From an uncultured Clostridia bacterium (lineage in GTDB: Bacteria > Bacillota > Clostridia > Christensenellales > Borkfalkiaceae): a stretch of 64,000 nt of DNA. A program made the position numbers and the translations under genes. This document shows, piece after piece, positions 16,655-25,028 of the stretch; position 1 is the first letter of the stretch; every line of letters starts with the position of its first letter. The notes beneath the pieces are model-generated. The model had not been told where the DNA came from. It searched no databases and saw only the letters and a list, made by a program, of their open reading frames with translations. The stretch is taken from positions 1-64,000 of the forward strand of contig CAKQWM010000002.1 in the NCBI GenBank assembly GCA_934278995.1, in the 5' to 3' direction.

Positions 16655-18526
16655 TTATTGATAGTCGAGGTATAAACCTTCTTCGCCGGAAAACAGAGTA
16701 AAGGTTCTTGACGTTCTGCTTTTTTCGACCTTGCCGTCGGTGATTTTATAAGAAGATATAGTAGCGTCGGAGAACGTATAAAGATATTCGTCTATAAACC
16801 TTGCTCGTCTTGTCGAAAGAGCCGTTTTGCCGAAAGAAGTAGTCGTAAACACCCGTCCGTCGATTTCGACGTTTTTAATACGGAAACGATCGGTTTCGTC
16901 CTGATAAAACTCCGATACTTTACCCATATATTCAAGCCCGTCGTTCTGAATTTCAAATACGTAAAGAGCCTGACTTAAGACGGCTGAGTAAGAAGATGGA
17001 GAAGATGAGGAAGTTGACGACGCCGAAAAAGCGAATCTGTTGCCGGAAACGGCGATAACGCGCGGATTGCTTATCGCTTCGCAATAATAAACGTTGGAAA
17101 TTGTAAGTTCGTCTATAGGAGTAAGCCCGTCGCCCTTAGCGTCGTATATTGCGATTTTAACGGTGGAAATTCTTCCCTGAGCGCCGTTATCGGCGTAACC
17201 CAAAGTTAAAAGTTTGTCGCCGACCGTCAGCATAAAGGTCGAAAAGCCGGGCATTTCCATAAAGCCCAAAGTCGTCATTTTATAAGGATCGGTCACGTCG
17301 ATTTTGAAAAGAGGATCTATCTGTCTGAAAGTGGTTATATAACAATAACGATTTTGACCTTCTTCGCCGAAGGTTACCGATTTTACGTCTTCGTCGGGAG
17401 CGATTTTGTCAAGCCTGTTTATAAGCGAAAACCTCGTAGCGTCGAGCGCGATAACTGTCGTCCCGCTGTCGTCGGTTTTGGTCGCGGTAATATAAATCAC
17501 GTCGCCGTAGTCCTTTATGGCGCGTCTGTCGTAAAGGGTATAGTCTAAAAGAGTTACGCCGTCGATTATTTTAAGCGAAGACGGCGACAGCAAAAAGCAA
17601 TAGGTCGTATAAGCAGGTTTGAAGTAACCATAAGAATAACAACCGCCGCCTACGCGGGTTGTCCGGTATTCAAGTACTCTGAAAACGGGGATGACAGACG
17701 TTTGGGACATATAAATATCCTGAAGTTCGGCGCCGTAAACCGCATTCAGTATGCTTGAAACCGTTTCGCTTGATAAATCGAGTTTTAAAAATACGGTAGG
17801 CGGGTATTTGCCCGTAATTTTCAGCAAACCCGGAACGGGGCTTACTTTTTCCAAAGTTTTCGGAGCACCGTTCTCGGAATAAGATATATACGACGAACCG
17901 CCCATTGAAATTACGTCGTCGGCGTTTTCGGCGTAATTAAAGTTACCGGCGTACGAAAACGCAAAATAGCATAAGCCTGTTTCCGTATATAGCCTCGACG
18001 CAACGAACTGCCCGGGAATAGAAAAAGTATAGCGACTGTTTTTCGCTAAATCGAGCGCAGTTTCGGCGTTCTCCGTGTTTTCGGGTATCGAAATTACTTC
18101 GAGAAAGGTTTTGGAGTATTTGCCGTCGTTTCCCGTATAGCCGTTTAAGGCGTAAGCATCGTCTCCGATATTTGTCTTATTGCCGTACAATAAAACCGCG
18201 TTATCGTTATACACGTGCATTTCGAGCGGAATATTGCGCGCGGAAGGGAATTTATAATAGGCTTTTATAGTAGCCTCGCCGTTCGTTAGTTTGTAAATAA
18301 CCAGACCGTCGCTTTGAAATTTATAGGCTAAATTACCGTAGGTTTTGACGATATCGCCTTCATCGATACCGCTTTCCTGTACGAGAGTTCCACCCGTATT
18401 GTCATAAGAAAGATCTTTCGGCGGCGTAACTTGCGGATTGTCGTTGTTTCCGCACGACGCCATCAAAAGAGCCGACAGAGCGACCATCAGTAAAAGAGCG
18501 ACCGAAAACAGTTTACTTTTTTTCAT
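16655..18526 (-). CDS. Beta-propeller domain lipoprotein
   Basis: A 623-residue lipoprotein with lipobox LMASC (Cys25). Shortly after it comes ESGIDEGDIVKTYGNLAYKF, close to the VEGVDEADIVKTDG signature of secreted C-terminal beta-propeller proteins (PF09826-type). The rest shows repeated WD-like beta strands (VTFGEEGQNRYCYITTF, KLLTLGYADNGAQGRIS). Its biochemical role is unknown in the family. The start overlaps the end of the Lgt-like gene by 14 bp, so it is the third gene of a minus-strand operon. Confidence 0.85.
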   Translation of the reverse strand: MKKSKLFSVALLLMVALSALLMASCGNNDNPQVTPPKDLSYDNTGGTLVQESGIDEGDIVKTYGNLAYKFQSDGLVIYKLTNGEATIKAYYKFPSARNIPLEMHVYNDNAVLLYGNKTNIGDDAYALNGYTGNDGKYSKTFLEVISIPENTENAETALDLAKNSRYTFSIPGQFVASRLYTETGLCYFAFSYAGNFNYAENADDVISMGGSSYISYSENGAPKTLEKVSPVPGLLKITGKYPPTVFLKLDLSSETVSSILNAVYGAELQDIYMSQTSVIPVFRVLEYRTTRVGGGCYSYGYFKPAYTTYCFLLSPSSLKIIDGVTLLDYTLYDRRAIKDYGDVIYITATKTDDSGTTVIALDATRFSLINRLDKIAPDEDVKSVTFGEEGQNRYCYITTFRQIDPLFKIDVTDPYKMTTLGFMEMPGFSTFMLTVGDKLLTLGYADNGAQGRISTVKIAIYDAKGDGLTPIDELTISNVYYCEAISNPRVIAVSGNRFAFSASSTSSSSPSSYSAVLSQALYVFEIQNDGLEYMGKVSEFYQDETDRFRIKNVEIDGRVFTTTSFGKTALSTRRARFIDEYLYTFSDATISSYKITDGKVEKSRTSRTFTLFSGEEGLYLDYQ

Positions 18527-19160
18527 TTTTTTGTCTCCTTTTATAAAGTAATGCTAAAATCGACAGTAAAATCACGACTGCCGCGCAGTATTGTACGACC
18601 GTAAGGGGACCGAGCCTTTCAAAATTATAGGCAATTTTGAAAAAATCCGCAATAAATCTCCAAAGCGAATAACAAAGCAGAAACGCTTCGAAAGATAAAT
18701 TCTTTTTTATCGTATTATATATGAACAGCAACAACAGTAACGCCATTTCTATTTTGACGGCGTGGATACTTCCATCGCAACAACCCTCTTTAAGGCAAGC
18801 GATTCTCGAAAGAAAGGAAGACAAAACGACGGAGTTTAAATAAGGCGATAAATCAAACGGTTTATACGACGCTTTTTGCAATATATTCGCAAACACGGGG
18901 AAGGTGATTATTGCGTAAAAAATGCTGAAAACGGTATTATAGGCGTACTTTTCGGTTGAAAACAATTTGCTTGACAAACAGCATATACCCACCGACGCAA
19001 GTATTGACGCCGTGCCGGAAAAACAAAAAACAAAAACGCCACTTGCGAAAGTTTCTTTTTTACGATTTACTATAACGTAATAAACAAGCCCCGTTAAAAG
19101 AGATAAAAATATAACGACGCAATATAAAGGTTGATTTTTTAAAACTTCGGGTACGTTCAT
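18513..19160 (-). CDS. Lgt-like membrane protein (divergent prolipoprotein transferase)
   Basis: A 215-residue protein with six or seven membrane segments. SFLSRIACLKEGCCDG resembles the GRIGCFL-GCCYG signature of Firmicute-type Lgt, and FLLCYSLWRFIADFFK resembles the late RFIIEFLR motif. The protein is shorter than housekeeping Lgt, and the catalytic regions are only partly matched. Lgt attaches diacylglycerol to lipobox cysteines. Here the gene sits between two lipoprotein genes, so a specialised or degenerate Lgt paralogue is likely. Confidence 0.6.
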   Translation of the reverse strand: MNVPEVLKNQPLYCVVIFLSLLTGLVYYVIVNRKKETFASGVFVFCFSGTASILASVGICCLSSKLFSTEKYAYNTVFSIFYAIITFPVFANILQKASYKPFDLSPYLNSVVLSSFLSRIACLKEGCCDGSIHAVKIEMALLLLLFIYNTIKKNLSFEAFLLCYSLWRFIADFFKIAYNFERLGPLTVVQYCAAVVILLSILALLYKRRQKNEKK

Positions 19161-19163
19161 TTG

Positions 19164-19853
19164 CTAATCGATGGTTTTAATGGTTTTAAGATAGGTTACG
19201 CGTAATTTTATATCGACGACTTCATCCGTATTTTTGTATTTTGCCGAAAGCCCGACGTTTATTACCGTTTTCGAGCCGAGATAGTCGGTGATAAATTCCA
19301 GCGAAAGCACGTCTTCGGTAAATTCAAACTGATTTTGAAGCGCCCCGATAGCCGTTTTCACCTTGCCTTCGTAAATATACGGCGTGTAAGTTATCGTTCC
19401 GTCGCCGTTATATTTGACGTAAAGTTCTTTTACGGTACTATCGTTAAGAGTAAACAACGCAGACGGAGTTTTAAAAGCAATTTTGTTAAGATTGCCTTCA
19501 AGCGCGCCATCTTTTACGGCGTTATTGTAAAAAGTTTCGGCGCCGGATAAATAAAGGTCTTTAAATTCGCAAGTCCCGCCGTCGGTTACGCTTCCCGACG
19601 CGCAATCGTTTTCATAAGAAACGGTATAACTTATATTCTGATTTACGCCGCCCGATAAGGCAAGATTAAAAACGGTAGTGGTTCCGTTTTCCGCTTTCAG
19701 GGAAGCCATATAATCGTAAAAAGATTCCTTGCTTGCGCCGGGGGTTATTATACCGCCTTTGCCCGGCGCGTTTGCGTTACCGCGGTTTCCCTCGTCGCAA
19801 GCGCACAACGCGACCGTAAAAATCATTAAAAATATAAAAATTATTTTTTTCAA
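19164..19853 (-). CDS. Small lipoprotein of unknown function
   Basis: A 229-residue lipoprotein: signal sequence KKIIFIFLMIFTVALCAC with the lipidated Cys at 19, then a Gly/Asn/Pro linker and a soluble domain of about 190 residues rich in beta strands. I do not recognise the domain. GGAGGG lies ahead of the ATG on the minus strand. It is the first gene of the operon with the Lgt-like and beta-propeller genes and diverges from the XRE/two-component genes. Confidence 0.7.
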   Translation of the reverse strand: MKKIIFIFLMIFTVALCACDEGNRGNANAPGKGGIITPGASKESFYDYMASLKAENGTTTVFNLALSGGVNQNISYTVSYENDCASGSVTDGGTCEFKDLYLSGAETFYNNAVKDGALEGNLNKIAFKTPSALFTLNDSTVKELYVKYNGDGTITYTPYIYEGKVKTAIGALQNQFEFTEDVLSLEFITDYLGSKTVINVGLSAKYKNTDEVVDIKLRVTYLKTIKTID

Positions 19854-20031
19854 TCCGTACGCCCTCCGTCGTGTATTTTGTAAAAGTAAGCGAGCGCTGT
19901 TTTACGACTATATTTTACTATAAAAACTATCGCTTTTCAAGCGAATTTCCCGTAAAAAAATTCTACTATTAGTTGCATTTGCTTATTTTTGCTTATTTTT
20001 CGATAAAAAAGTAGAGATTTTTATAAAATTA

Positions 20032-20040
20032 TGCTACAAT
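20032..20040 (+). promoter_or_regulatory. Extended -10 promoter, possibly giving leaderless mRNA
   Basis: TGCTACAAT (20032-20040) ends only six bases before the ATG of the next gene. With the usual 6-8 base gap, transcription would start on or next to that ATG. No Shine-Dalgarno lies between. Confidence 0.5.
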
Positions 20041-20046
20041 GCATGT

Positions 20047-20910
20047 ATGAAACCTATCGGTGATAAACTTAAAGATTTAAGAAAAAAAGCAGGGCTTACG
20101 CAAAGCGAACTCGGCGATATTTTGCATGTAAGTCATCAATCGGTTTCAAAATGGGAAAGAAACCTCGGTTATCCCGATCCTTCCATGTTTTTTGAAATAT
20201 CCAAAGCGTTAAATACCACCGTCGGAGAACTTTTTTACGAAAATATAGACGTTGAAGAAATTAAAAAGTCGGTCTATAAGCCCGTTAACCGCAAAATTGT
20301 AATCATTATTACGATTTCAACGCTTATACTTGCCATTCTTTTATCGTTCGGTATTTACGCCGTCAAGCAAAGAGAATACATAAATTTGTTGCAAAACGCG
20401 GTTTACGTATATAACAGGGAAAGCAACGTAAAAGTATCGGCATTTTACAACGCAAACGGCTATACTTACGTAAGAAAGTATTTTTTCGACGGCAGGGTTG
20501 TATATTGTTTTTCATATAAAGACGAGGACGGTGCCGGGGAAAAATGCTTTTACGAAGGCGTTTTGTACGAAAAAGAATCGAAAAATTCTTCCGTTATAAC
20601 CAAAAAAACAGCCACCGTCGATAAGTTTTACGAAAACACCCCTCCCATAGATAAAATAAATATTTCCGCCAAAGACGTAAAAAGCGTCAAAAAAGCGAAC
20701 GGAAGTTATAAAATTGTTTTAAAAAACCTCGATAACCTGCCTATAGCGCGGTTTTTCGGGTTTTCAGACAGAGCAAGCGTGATATTATCGATTAACGACG
20801 GAAAGATAACGTCGCTTAAAATCGAAGAAGGAAGCAACCTTCTTTCGTGCGAATTTTCTTTCGGTTACGATTTTGTTTTTTCTATTCCCGAATACGTAAA
20901 AGAAGGTTAA
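20047..20910 (+). CDS. Membrane-anchored XRE-family regulator
   Basis: A 287-residue one-component regulator. Residues 1-65 form an HTH_3/XRE domain (LTQSELGDILHVSHQSVSKWER). A single membrane span follows at ~84-107 (KIVIIITISTLILAILLSFG), then an external domain of about 180 residues of unknown fold. That arrangement suggests direct sensing of something at the envelope. The response regulator begins two bases after its stop. It diverges from the lipoprotein operon, which is a likely target. The first ATG has no ribosome site and could be leaderless. Confidence 0.85.
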   Translation: MKPIGDKLKDLRKKAGLTQSELGDILHVSHQSVSKWERNLGYPDPSMFFEISKALNTTVGELFYENIDVEEIKKSVYKPVNRKIVIIITISTLILAILLSFGIYAVKQREYINLLQNAVYVYNRESNVKVSAFYNANGYTYVRKYFFDGRVVYCFSYKDEDGAGEKCFYEGVLYEKESKNSSVITKKTATVDKFYENTPPIDKINISAKDVKSVKKANGSYKIVLKNLDNLPIARFFGFSDRASVILSINDGKITSLKIEEGSNLLSCEFSFGYDFVFSIPEYVKEG

Positions 20911-20911
20911 T

Positions 20912-21589
20912 ATGTTTAAAATAATGGTCGTAGAGGACGATGCCGAACTCAGAAATCTTTTTAAAAAGGTGCTTGAAAAAAACGGTTACGAAGTAATAAT
21001 AGCCGTTGACGGTAAGGATGCACTCGATAAAAAAGAAACCGAATACACCGATCTTATAGTAACCGACGTAATGATGCCGAATATGAACGGCTTTGACTTC
21101 ATAAAAGCGTTAAGAGAAAGTTTTTGCGAAACACCGGTCCTTATGATAACCGCCAAAGATTCTTTCGACGATATGAGAAAAGGTTTTTCGGTCGGCGCAG
21201 ACGATTATCTCAAAAAACCCGTCGATTTAAACGAAATGCTTTTAAGAATTTCGGCGCTTTTACGGCGCGCCAAAATGATAAGCGAAAGAAAGCAAACCGT
21301 AGGCGGTTACGAACTTTTATCCGAATCGTTTACCGTAAAAACCAAGGAAGGCGAAACCGTTTTACCGCAAAAAGAATTTATGATTTTATACAAACTTGCC
21401 TCTTATCCGAATAAAATTTTTACCAAGCAACAGATAATGGACGAAATCTGGGGATATGAAACGGAAACCGACGCTCATTCCGTCGAAGTACACGTGGGAA
21501 GGCTTCGGGAAAGATTTCGTAACAACCGGGATTTCGATATCGTTACCATAAGAGGCGTGGGATACAAGCTCGTAAAAAATTGCGATTAA
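20912..21589 (+). CDS. OmpR-family response regulator
   Basis: A 225-residue two-component regulator: receiver domain at 1-118 with acidic pair Glu8-Asp9-Asp10, phospho-acceptor Asp52 (IVTDVMMPN) and conserved Lys in LKKPVD; a winged-helix DNA-binding domain at ~128-222 with the signature DAHSVEVHVGRLRERF and TIRGVGYKL. AGAAGG precedes the ATG. It probably acts with the histidine kinase encoded 10 bases further on. Confidence 0.96.
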   Translation: MFKIMVVEDDAELRNLFKKVLEKNGYEVIIAVDGKDALDKKETEYTDLIVTDVMMPNMNGFDFIKALRESFCETPVLMITAKDSFDDMRKGFSVGADDYLKKPVDLNEMLLRISALLRRAKMISERKQTVGGYELLSESFTVKTKEGETVLPQKEFMILYKLASYPNKIFTKQQIMDEIWGYETETDAHSVEVHVGRLRERFRNNRDFDIVTIRGVGYKLVKNCD

Positions 21590-21599
21590 GAGGCTCGAT

Positions 21600-22658
21600 A
21601 TGAAAAATACGGCTAACGTAAAAAACAAATCCGCAAAAACCGCGCAACAAAAAAGGCTGAAACTTCGTCATTACGTTCTCGGTATCATAGTTATAATAAT
21701 GATAACCGTTATAATCGTTTCGGGCGGTTTAAGCGCGATTTTACGCTGGGCTCTTGACAGCGCGATAAAAATTCCCGATTTCGTCTGGATAATAATCAGC
21801 ATTGTGGCGTCGAGCGTTATAACCTATCTCGTTATGAAAAAGTTTATCGTTTCGCCTCTTTCAAAACTCGAGGACGCAATGGGGAAAGTTTCCATGGGGG
21901 ATTTTTCGGTCAGGCTCGAAACCAACAGTCGGATAGACGAGATTAAAAGATCGTACGACAGTTTTAATATTATGGTTAAAGAACTTCGTTCGACCGAACT
22001 TTTGCAGTCGGACTTCGTTGCAAACGTTTCGCATGAATTTAAAACGCCGTTAAACGCAATCGAGGGCTACGCCACTTTGTTGCAAGGGGGCAATCTCGGA
22101 CAGGAGGAGTCCGATTACGTTTCCAAAATTTTATTCGGCACAAAGAAATTGTCCGAACTTACGGAAGGTATTTTGTTGCTTTCCAAACTTGAAAATCAAT
22201 CAATAGTCGTCAAAAACGAAAAAATACGACTTGACGAACAAATCCGTCAGGCGGTAGTGTTTCTCGAAAACAAGTGGGAACAAAAAAATCTTGATTTCGA
22301 CGCCGAACTCGACGAAATTTATTTTTTCGGCAACGAAAGTCTTCTGTTCAGAGTCTGGGTAAATCTTCTTGACAACGCCATAAAATTCAGTCCGCCGCGC
22401 GGCGTTGTTACGCTCGAACTTAAAAAAGAAAACGGGCTTGCCGTATTTATCGTAAAAGACTGCGGTCCGGGGATTTCAGACGAAGCGAAAAAGCACGTAT
22501 TCGATAAATTCTATCAGGCGGACGATTCTCATTTCAGTCAGGGTAACGGTTTAGGTCTTACTCTTGTAAAGAGGATACTTGCAACTCAGAACGGAACTGC
22601 CGAAGTTTTCGACGGCGACGGCGGCGGCGCGAAATTTATCGTAAAATTGCCTGTTTAA
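21600..22658 (+). CDS. Sensor histidine kinase
   Basis: A 352-residue kinase with two membrane spans (about 25-45 and 62-82) separated by a very short external loop, a HAMP domain at ~83-135, the phospho-acceptor His145 in VSHEFKTPLNA, and an ATPase domain with the N box (NLLDNAIKFSP), G1 (VKDCGPGIS), F box and G2 (GNGLGLTL). The loop is too small for a typical external sensing domain, so it may sense within the membrane or through a partner, perhaps the XRE protein or the lipoproteins across the divergent promoter. Confidence 0.95.
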   Translation: MKNTANVKNKSAKTAQQKRLKLRHYVLGIIVIIMITVIIVSGGLSAILRWALDSAIKIPDFVWIIISIVASSVITYLVMKKFIVSPLSKLEDAMGKVSMGDFSVRLETNSRIDEIKRSYDSFNIMVKELRSTELLQSDFVANVSHEFKTPLNAIEGYATLLQGGNLGQEESDYVSKILFGTKKLSELTEGILLLSKLENQSIVVKNEKIRLDEQIRQAVVFLENKWEQKNLDFDAELDEIYFFGNESLLFRVWVNLLDNAIKFSPPRGVVTLELKKENGLAVFIVKDCGPGISDEAKKHVFDKFYQADDSHFSQGNGLGLTLVKRILATQNGTAEVFDGDGGGAKFIVKLPV

Positions 22659-22693
22659 AGCGTTACTAAAAAAGACGACTATACTATAAAAGA

Positions 22694-22717
22694 GGAACGG
22701 CTTTCGCCGTTCTTTTT
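22694..22717 (+). terminator. Terminator after the histidine kinase gene
   Basis: A compact hairpin GAACGG-CTTTCG-CCGTTC followed by TTTTT. Confidence 0.9.
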
Positions 22718-22772
22718 GTAAAAACAAAACCGAAGATGATTTCATATTCTTTAAAAAAGTGGGTAAAATCTG

Positions 22773-22802
22773 TTTACTTAATTAAAATAAAAGGTATATA
22801 AT
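22773..22802 (+). promoter_or_regulatory. Probable gpmI promoter
   Basis: TTTACT (22773-22778), an 18-base spacer and a consensus TATAAT (22797-22802), about 75 bases before the gpmI ATG. Confidence 0.6.
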
Positions 22803-22875
22803 ATAGTCGAAAATAAAATTTTAAACGAGCGGGACGGTTTTTTTATTTCCGCCCATACTCAAAGAGGTGTTATAT

Positions 22876-24417
22876 ATGAAGCAAAGACCTGTTTGTCTGG
22901 TGATTATGGATGGCTACGGAATAAGACATAGTAGCGTCGGCAACGCAATCAAAATAGCAAATAACGGTACTATAGACCGACTTTTTAATAAATATCCTTC
23001 AACTTTACTCGGCGCAAGCGGATTGTCAGTAGGGCTTCCCGACGGTCAGATGGGAAACAGTGAAGTCGGGCATCTTAATATGGGCGCGGGCAGAATCGTT
23101 TATCAGGAACTTACGAGAATCACAAAAGCCATCGACGACGGTGATTTTTATAAAAACGAAGAACTTTCAGGCGCGGTAGATAACGCCGTTAAAAACGGAA
23201 AGGCTTTACATTATTACGGGCTTTTATCCGACGGCGGCGTTCACAGTCACAATACCCATTTATACGCGCTTATTAAACTTGCGAAAATGAAAGGCGTTAA
23301 AGAACTGTATATTCACTGCTTCCTTGACGGAAGGGACGTTTCGCCTACTTCGGGCGCCGGTTTTATACGCGATCTTCAAAAGGTTCTTAATGAAGAAGGC
23401 GTCGGCGTTATCTCGTCCGTTGCGGGAAGATATTACGCAATGGACCGAGACAACCGTTGGGACAGGGTTGAAAAGGCTTACGACAGTCTGACCGTCGGCA
23501 GCGGTATAAAAACCGAAAACGCGTACGAAGCGGTCGAACAAAGTTATCGTGACGGCGTTACCGACGAATTCGTTTTGCCTACCAACGTTTATAAAAACGG
23601 AGAGCCGATAGGTCTTATCAAAGAAGGGGATTCCATAGTATTTTTCAATTTCCGTCCCGATCGCGCGAGAGAACTAACGCGCGCGTTCAGCGAAAAGGAT
23701 TTTGACTCTTTCAACAGAAAAACGGGCTTTTTGAATCCTTACTACGTATGCTTTACCCGTTACGACGCAACTTTTACAAACGTTCGTATAGCGTTTAAGC
23801 CGGTTGTCCTCACGAACACCCTCGGCGAATATCTTTCAAAGAAAGGTTATACTCAATTGAGAATAGCCGAAACCGAAAAGTACGCGCACGTAACTTTCTT
23901 TTTCAACGGAGGAGTGGAAGCCCCGAATAAAAACGAATACAGGGATCTTATTCCTTCCCCAAAAGTTGCCACTTACGACTTAAAGCCCGATATGAGCGCA
24001 AACGAAGTTACCGCGAAGGTTTTGGAAGAAATCGATTCCGACAAGTTTGACGTAATAATTCTTAACTTCGCAAATTGCGACATGGTAGGTCATACCGGCG
24101 TTTTGCAGGCTGCGGTCGATGCGGTTAACACGGTTGAAAATTGCGTTCAGAAGGTGGTTGACGCCGTAAAAGCAAAAGGCGGAGCCACTCTCGTTACGGC
24201 GGATCACGGCAACGCGGATATGATGATAGCGGACGACGGAGAGCCTTTTACCGCGCATACCACCAACCCCGTGCCGTTTATTTTGGTTTCGGATAAATAT
24301 ATAGGTAAAACTTTACGTTCGGGCGGGGTTTTAGCGGATATCGCGCCCACGCTTCTGGAAGTAATGGGCGAAACCGTTCCCGAAGAAATGACGGGAAAAT
24401 CCCTTATCAACGAATAA
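22876..24417 (+). CDS. gpmI: Cofactor-independent phosphoglycerate mutase
   Basis: A 513-residue metalloenzyme converting 3-phosphoglycerate to 2-phosphoglycerate in glycolysis. Metal ligands and nucleophile are visible: Asp12 (VIMDGYG) and Ser62 in GQMGNSEVGHLNMGAGR. It also shows the DGRDV and AGRYYAMDRDNRWDR motifs and the C-terminal TADHGNAD. The ATG at 22876 is chosen because AGAGGTG lies just upstream; an in-frame GTG overlaps that site. Length is normal for the family. It stands alone with its own promoter and completes the glycolytic set with the two phosphofructokinase genes further on. Confidence 0.97.
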   Translation: MKQRPVCLVIMDGYGIRHSSVGNAIKIANNGTIDRLFNKYPSTLLGASGLSVGLPDGQMGNSEVGHLNMGAGRIVYQELTRITKAIDDGDFYKNEELSGAVDNAVKNGKALHYYGLLSDGGVHSHNTHLYALIKLAKMKGVKELYIHCFLDGRDVSPTSGAGFIRDLQKVLNEEGVGVISSVAGRYYAMDRDNRWDRVEKAYDSLTVGSGIKTENAYEAVEQSYRDGVTDEFVLPTNVYKNGEPIGLIKEGDSIVFFNFRPDRARELTRAFSEKDFDSFNRKTGFLNPYYVCFTRYDATFTNVRIAFKPVVLTNTLGEYLSKKGYTQLRIAETEKYAHVTFFFNGGVEAPNKNEYRDLIPSPKVATYDLKPDMSANEVTAKVLEEIDSDKFDVIILNFANCDMVGHTGVLQAAVDAVNTVENCVQKVVDAVKAKGGATLVTADHGNADMMIADDGEPFTAHTTNPVPFILVSDKYIGKTLRSGGVLADIAPTLLEVMGETVPEEMTGKSLINE

Positions 24418-24474
24418 ATAACGCTAAATTTGATTCGTTGCGCGTAAAATGTGGGTTTTTCTTGCTCAAAATGC

Positions 24475-24503
24475 TTGTAAAAACCTTAATAGTGTGTTAT
24501 AAT
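24475..24503 (+). promoter_or_regulatory. secG promoter
   Basis: TTGTAA (24475-24480), a 17-base spacer and TATAAT (24498-24503). Confidence 0.8.
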
Positions 24504-24556
24504 CTTATAGCATTTTGAAAACAGCATTCTGAAAAATACGAACGGAGATATATTTT

Positions 24557-24856
24557 ATGACGGCAAATTTATTGGCAGTTGAAATTACGAAGTATGATTT
24601 ATATAAAGGTCTTTCCATCGGCTTTATAGTCGGCGCGCTTTTATGCGCAATTTTCGTGACAATCGTCGTGCTTATTCAACCCGGTAACTCCAACGGTATC
24701 AGCGCGCTCGGATCAAACGCCGAAACGTTTTATAACAAAGACAAGGGCAAAACCCTTGAAAGTAAACTTAAAAAACTTACCTACATAAGCATTGCTATTA
24801 TGGCTGTGTTTATGATCGGTTTCTTTGTAATTCAACTCAACGGTGTTATTTTATAA
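24557..24856 (+). CDS. secG: Protein translocase subunit SecG
   Basis: A 99-residue membrane protein with two hydrophobic segments flanking the cytoplasmic loop. The loop has the SecG-type IQPGNSNGISALG, where SecG proteins usually have QxGKGAGLSGAFG. It is part of the SecYEG channel. CGGAGATATATTTTATG provides the ribosome site. The secG-rnr-smpB-ssrA order that follows is a classic Firmicute arrangement and supports the call. Confidence 0.92.
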   Translation: MTANLLAVEITKYDLYKGLSIGFIVGALLCAIFVTIVVLIQPGNSNGISALGSNAETFYNKDKGKTLESKLKKLTYISIAIMAVFMIGFFVIQLNGVIL

Positions 24857-24873
24857 TCAACGCGAAGATTTAT

Positions 24874-24909
24874 AACGGCTGCTTTTACGGTGGCCGTTTT
24901 TATTTTTTT
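24874..24909 (+). terminator. Terminator after secG
   Basis: AACGGC and GCCGTT arms around a 13-base loop, followed by a long T-rich tract. Confidence 0.75.
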
Positions 24910-25028
24910 CTCGGCGGCGATTTACCGCCGATTTACGCAGTCGTATTCAGGTAACGACTATTATACGGTACCTGTTATCGATATAATAATAAATATTGCG
25001 CCGTTTTCATCGGCGAAAAGGGATAAAT

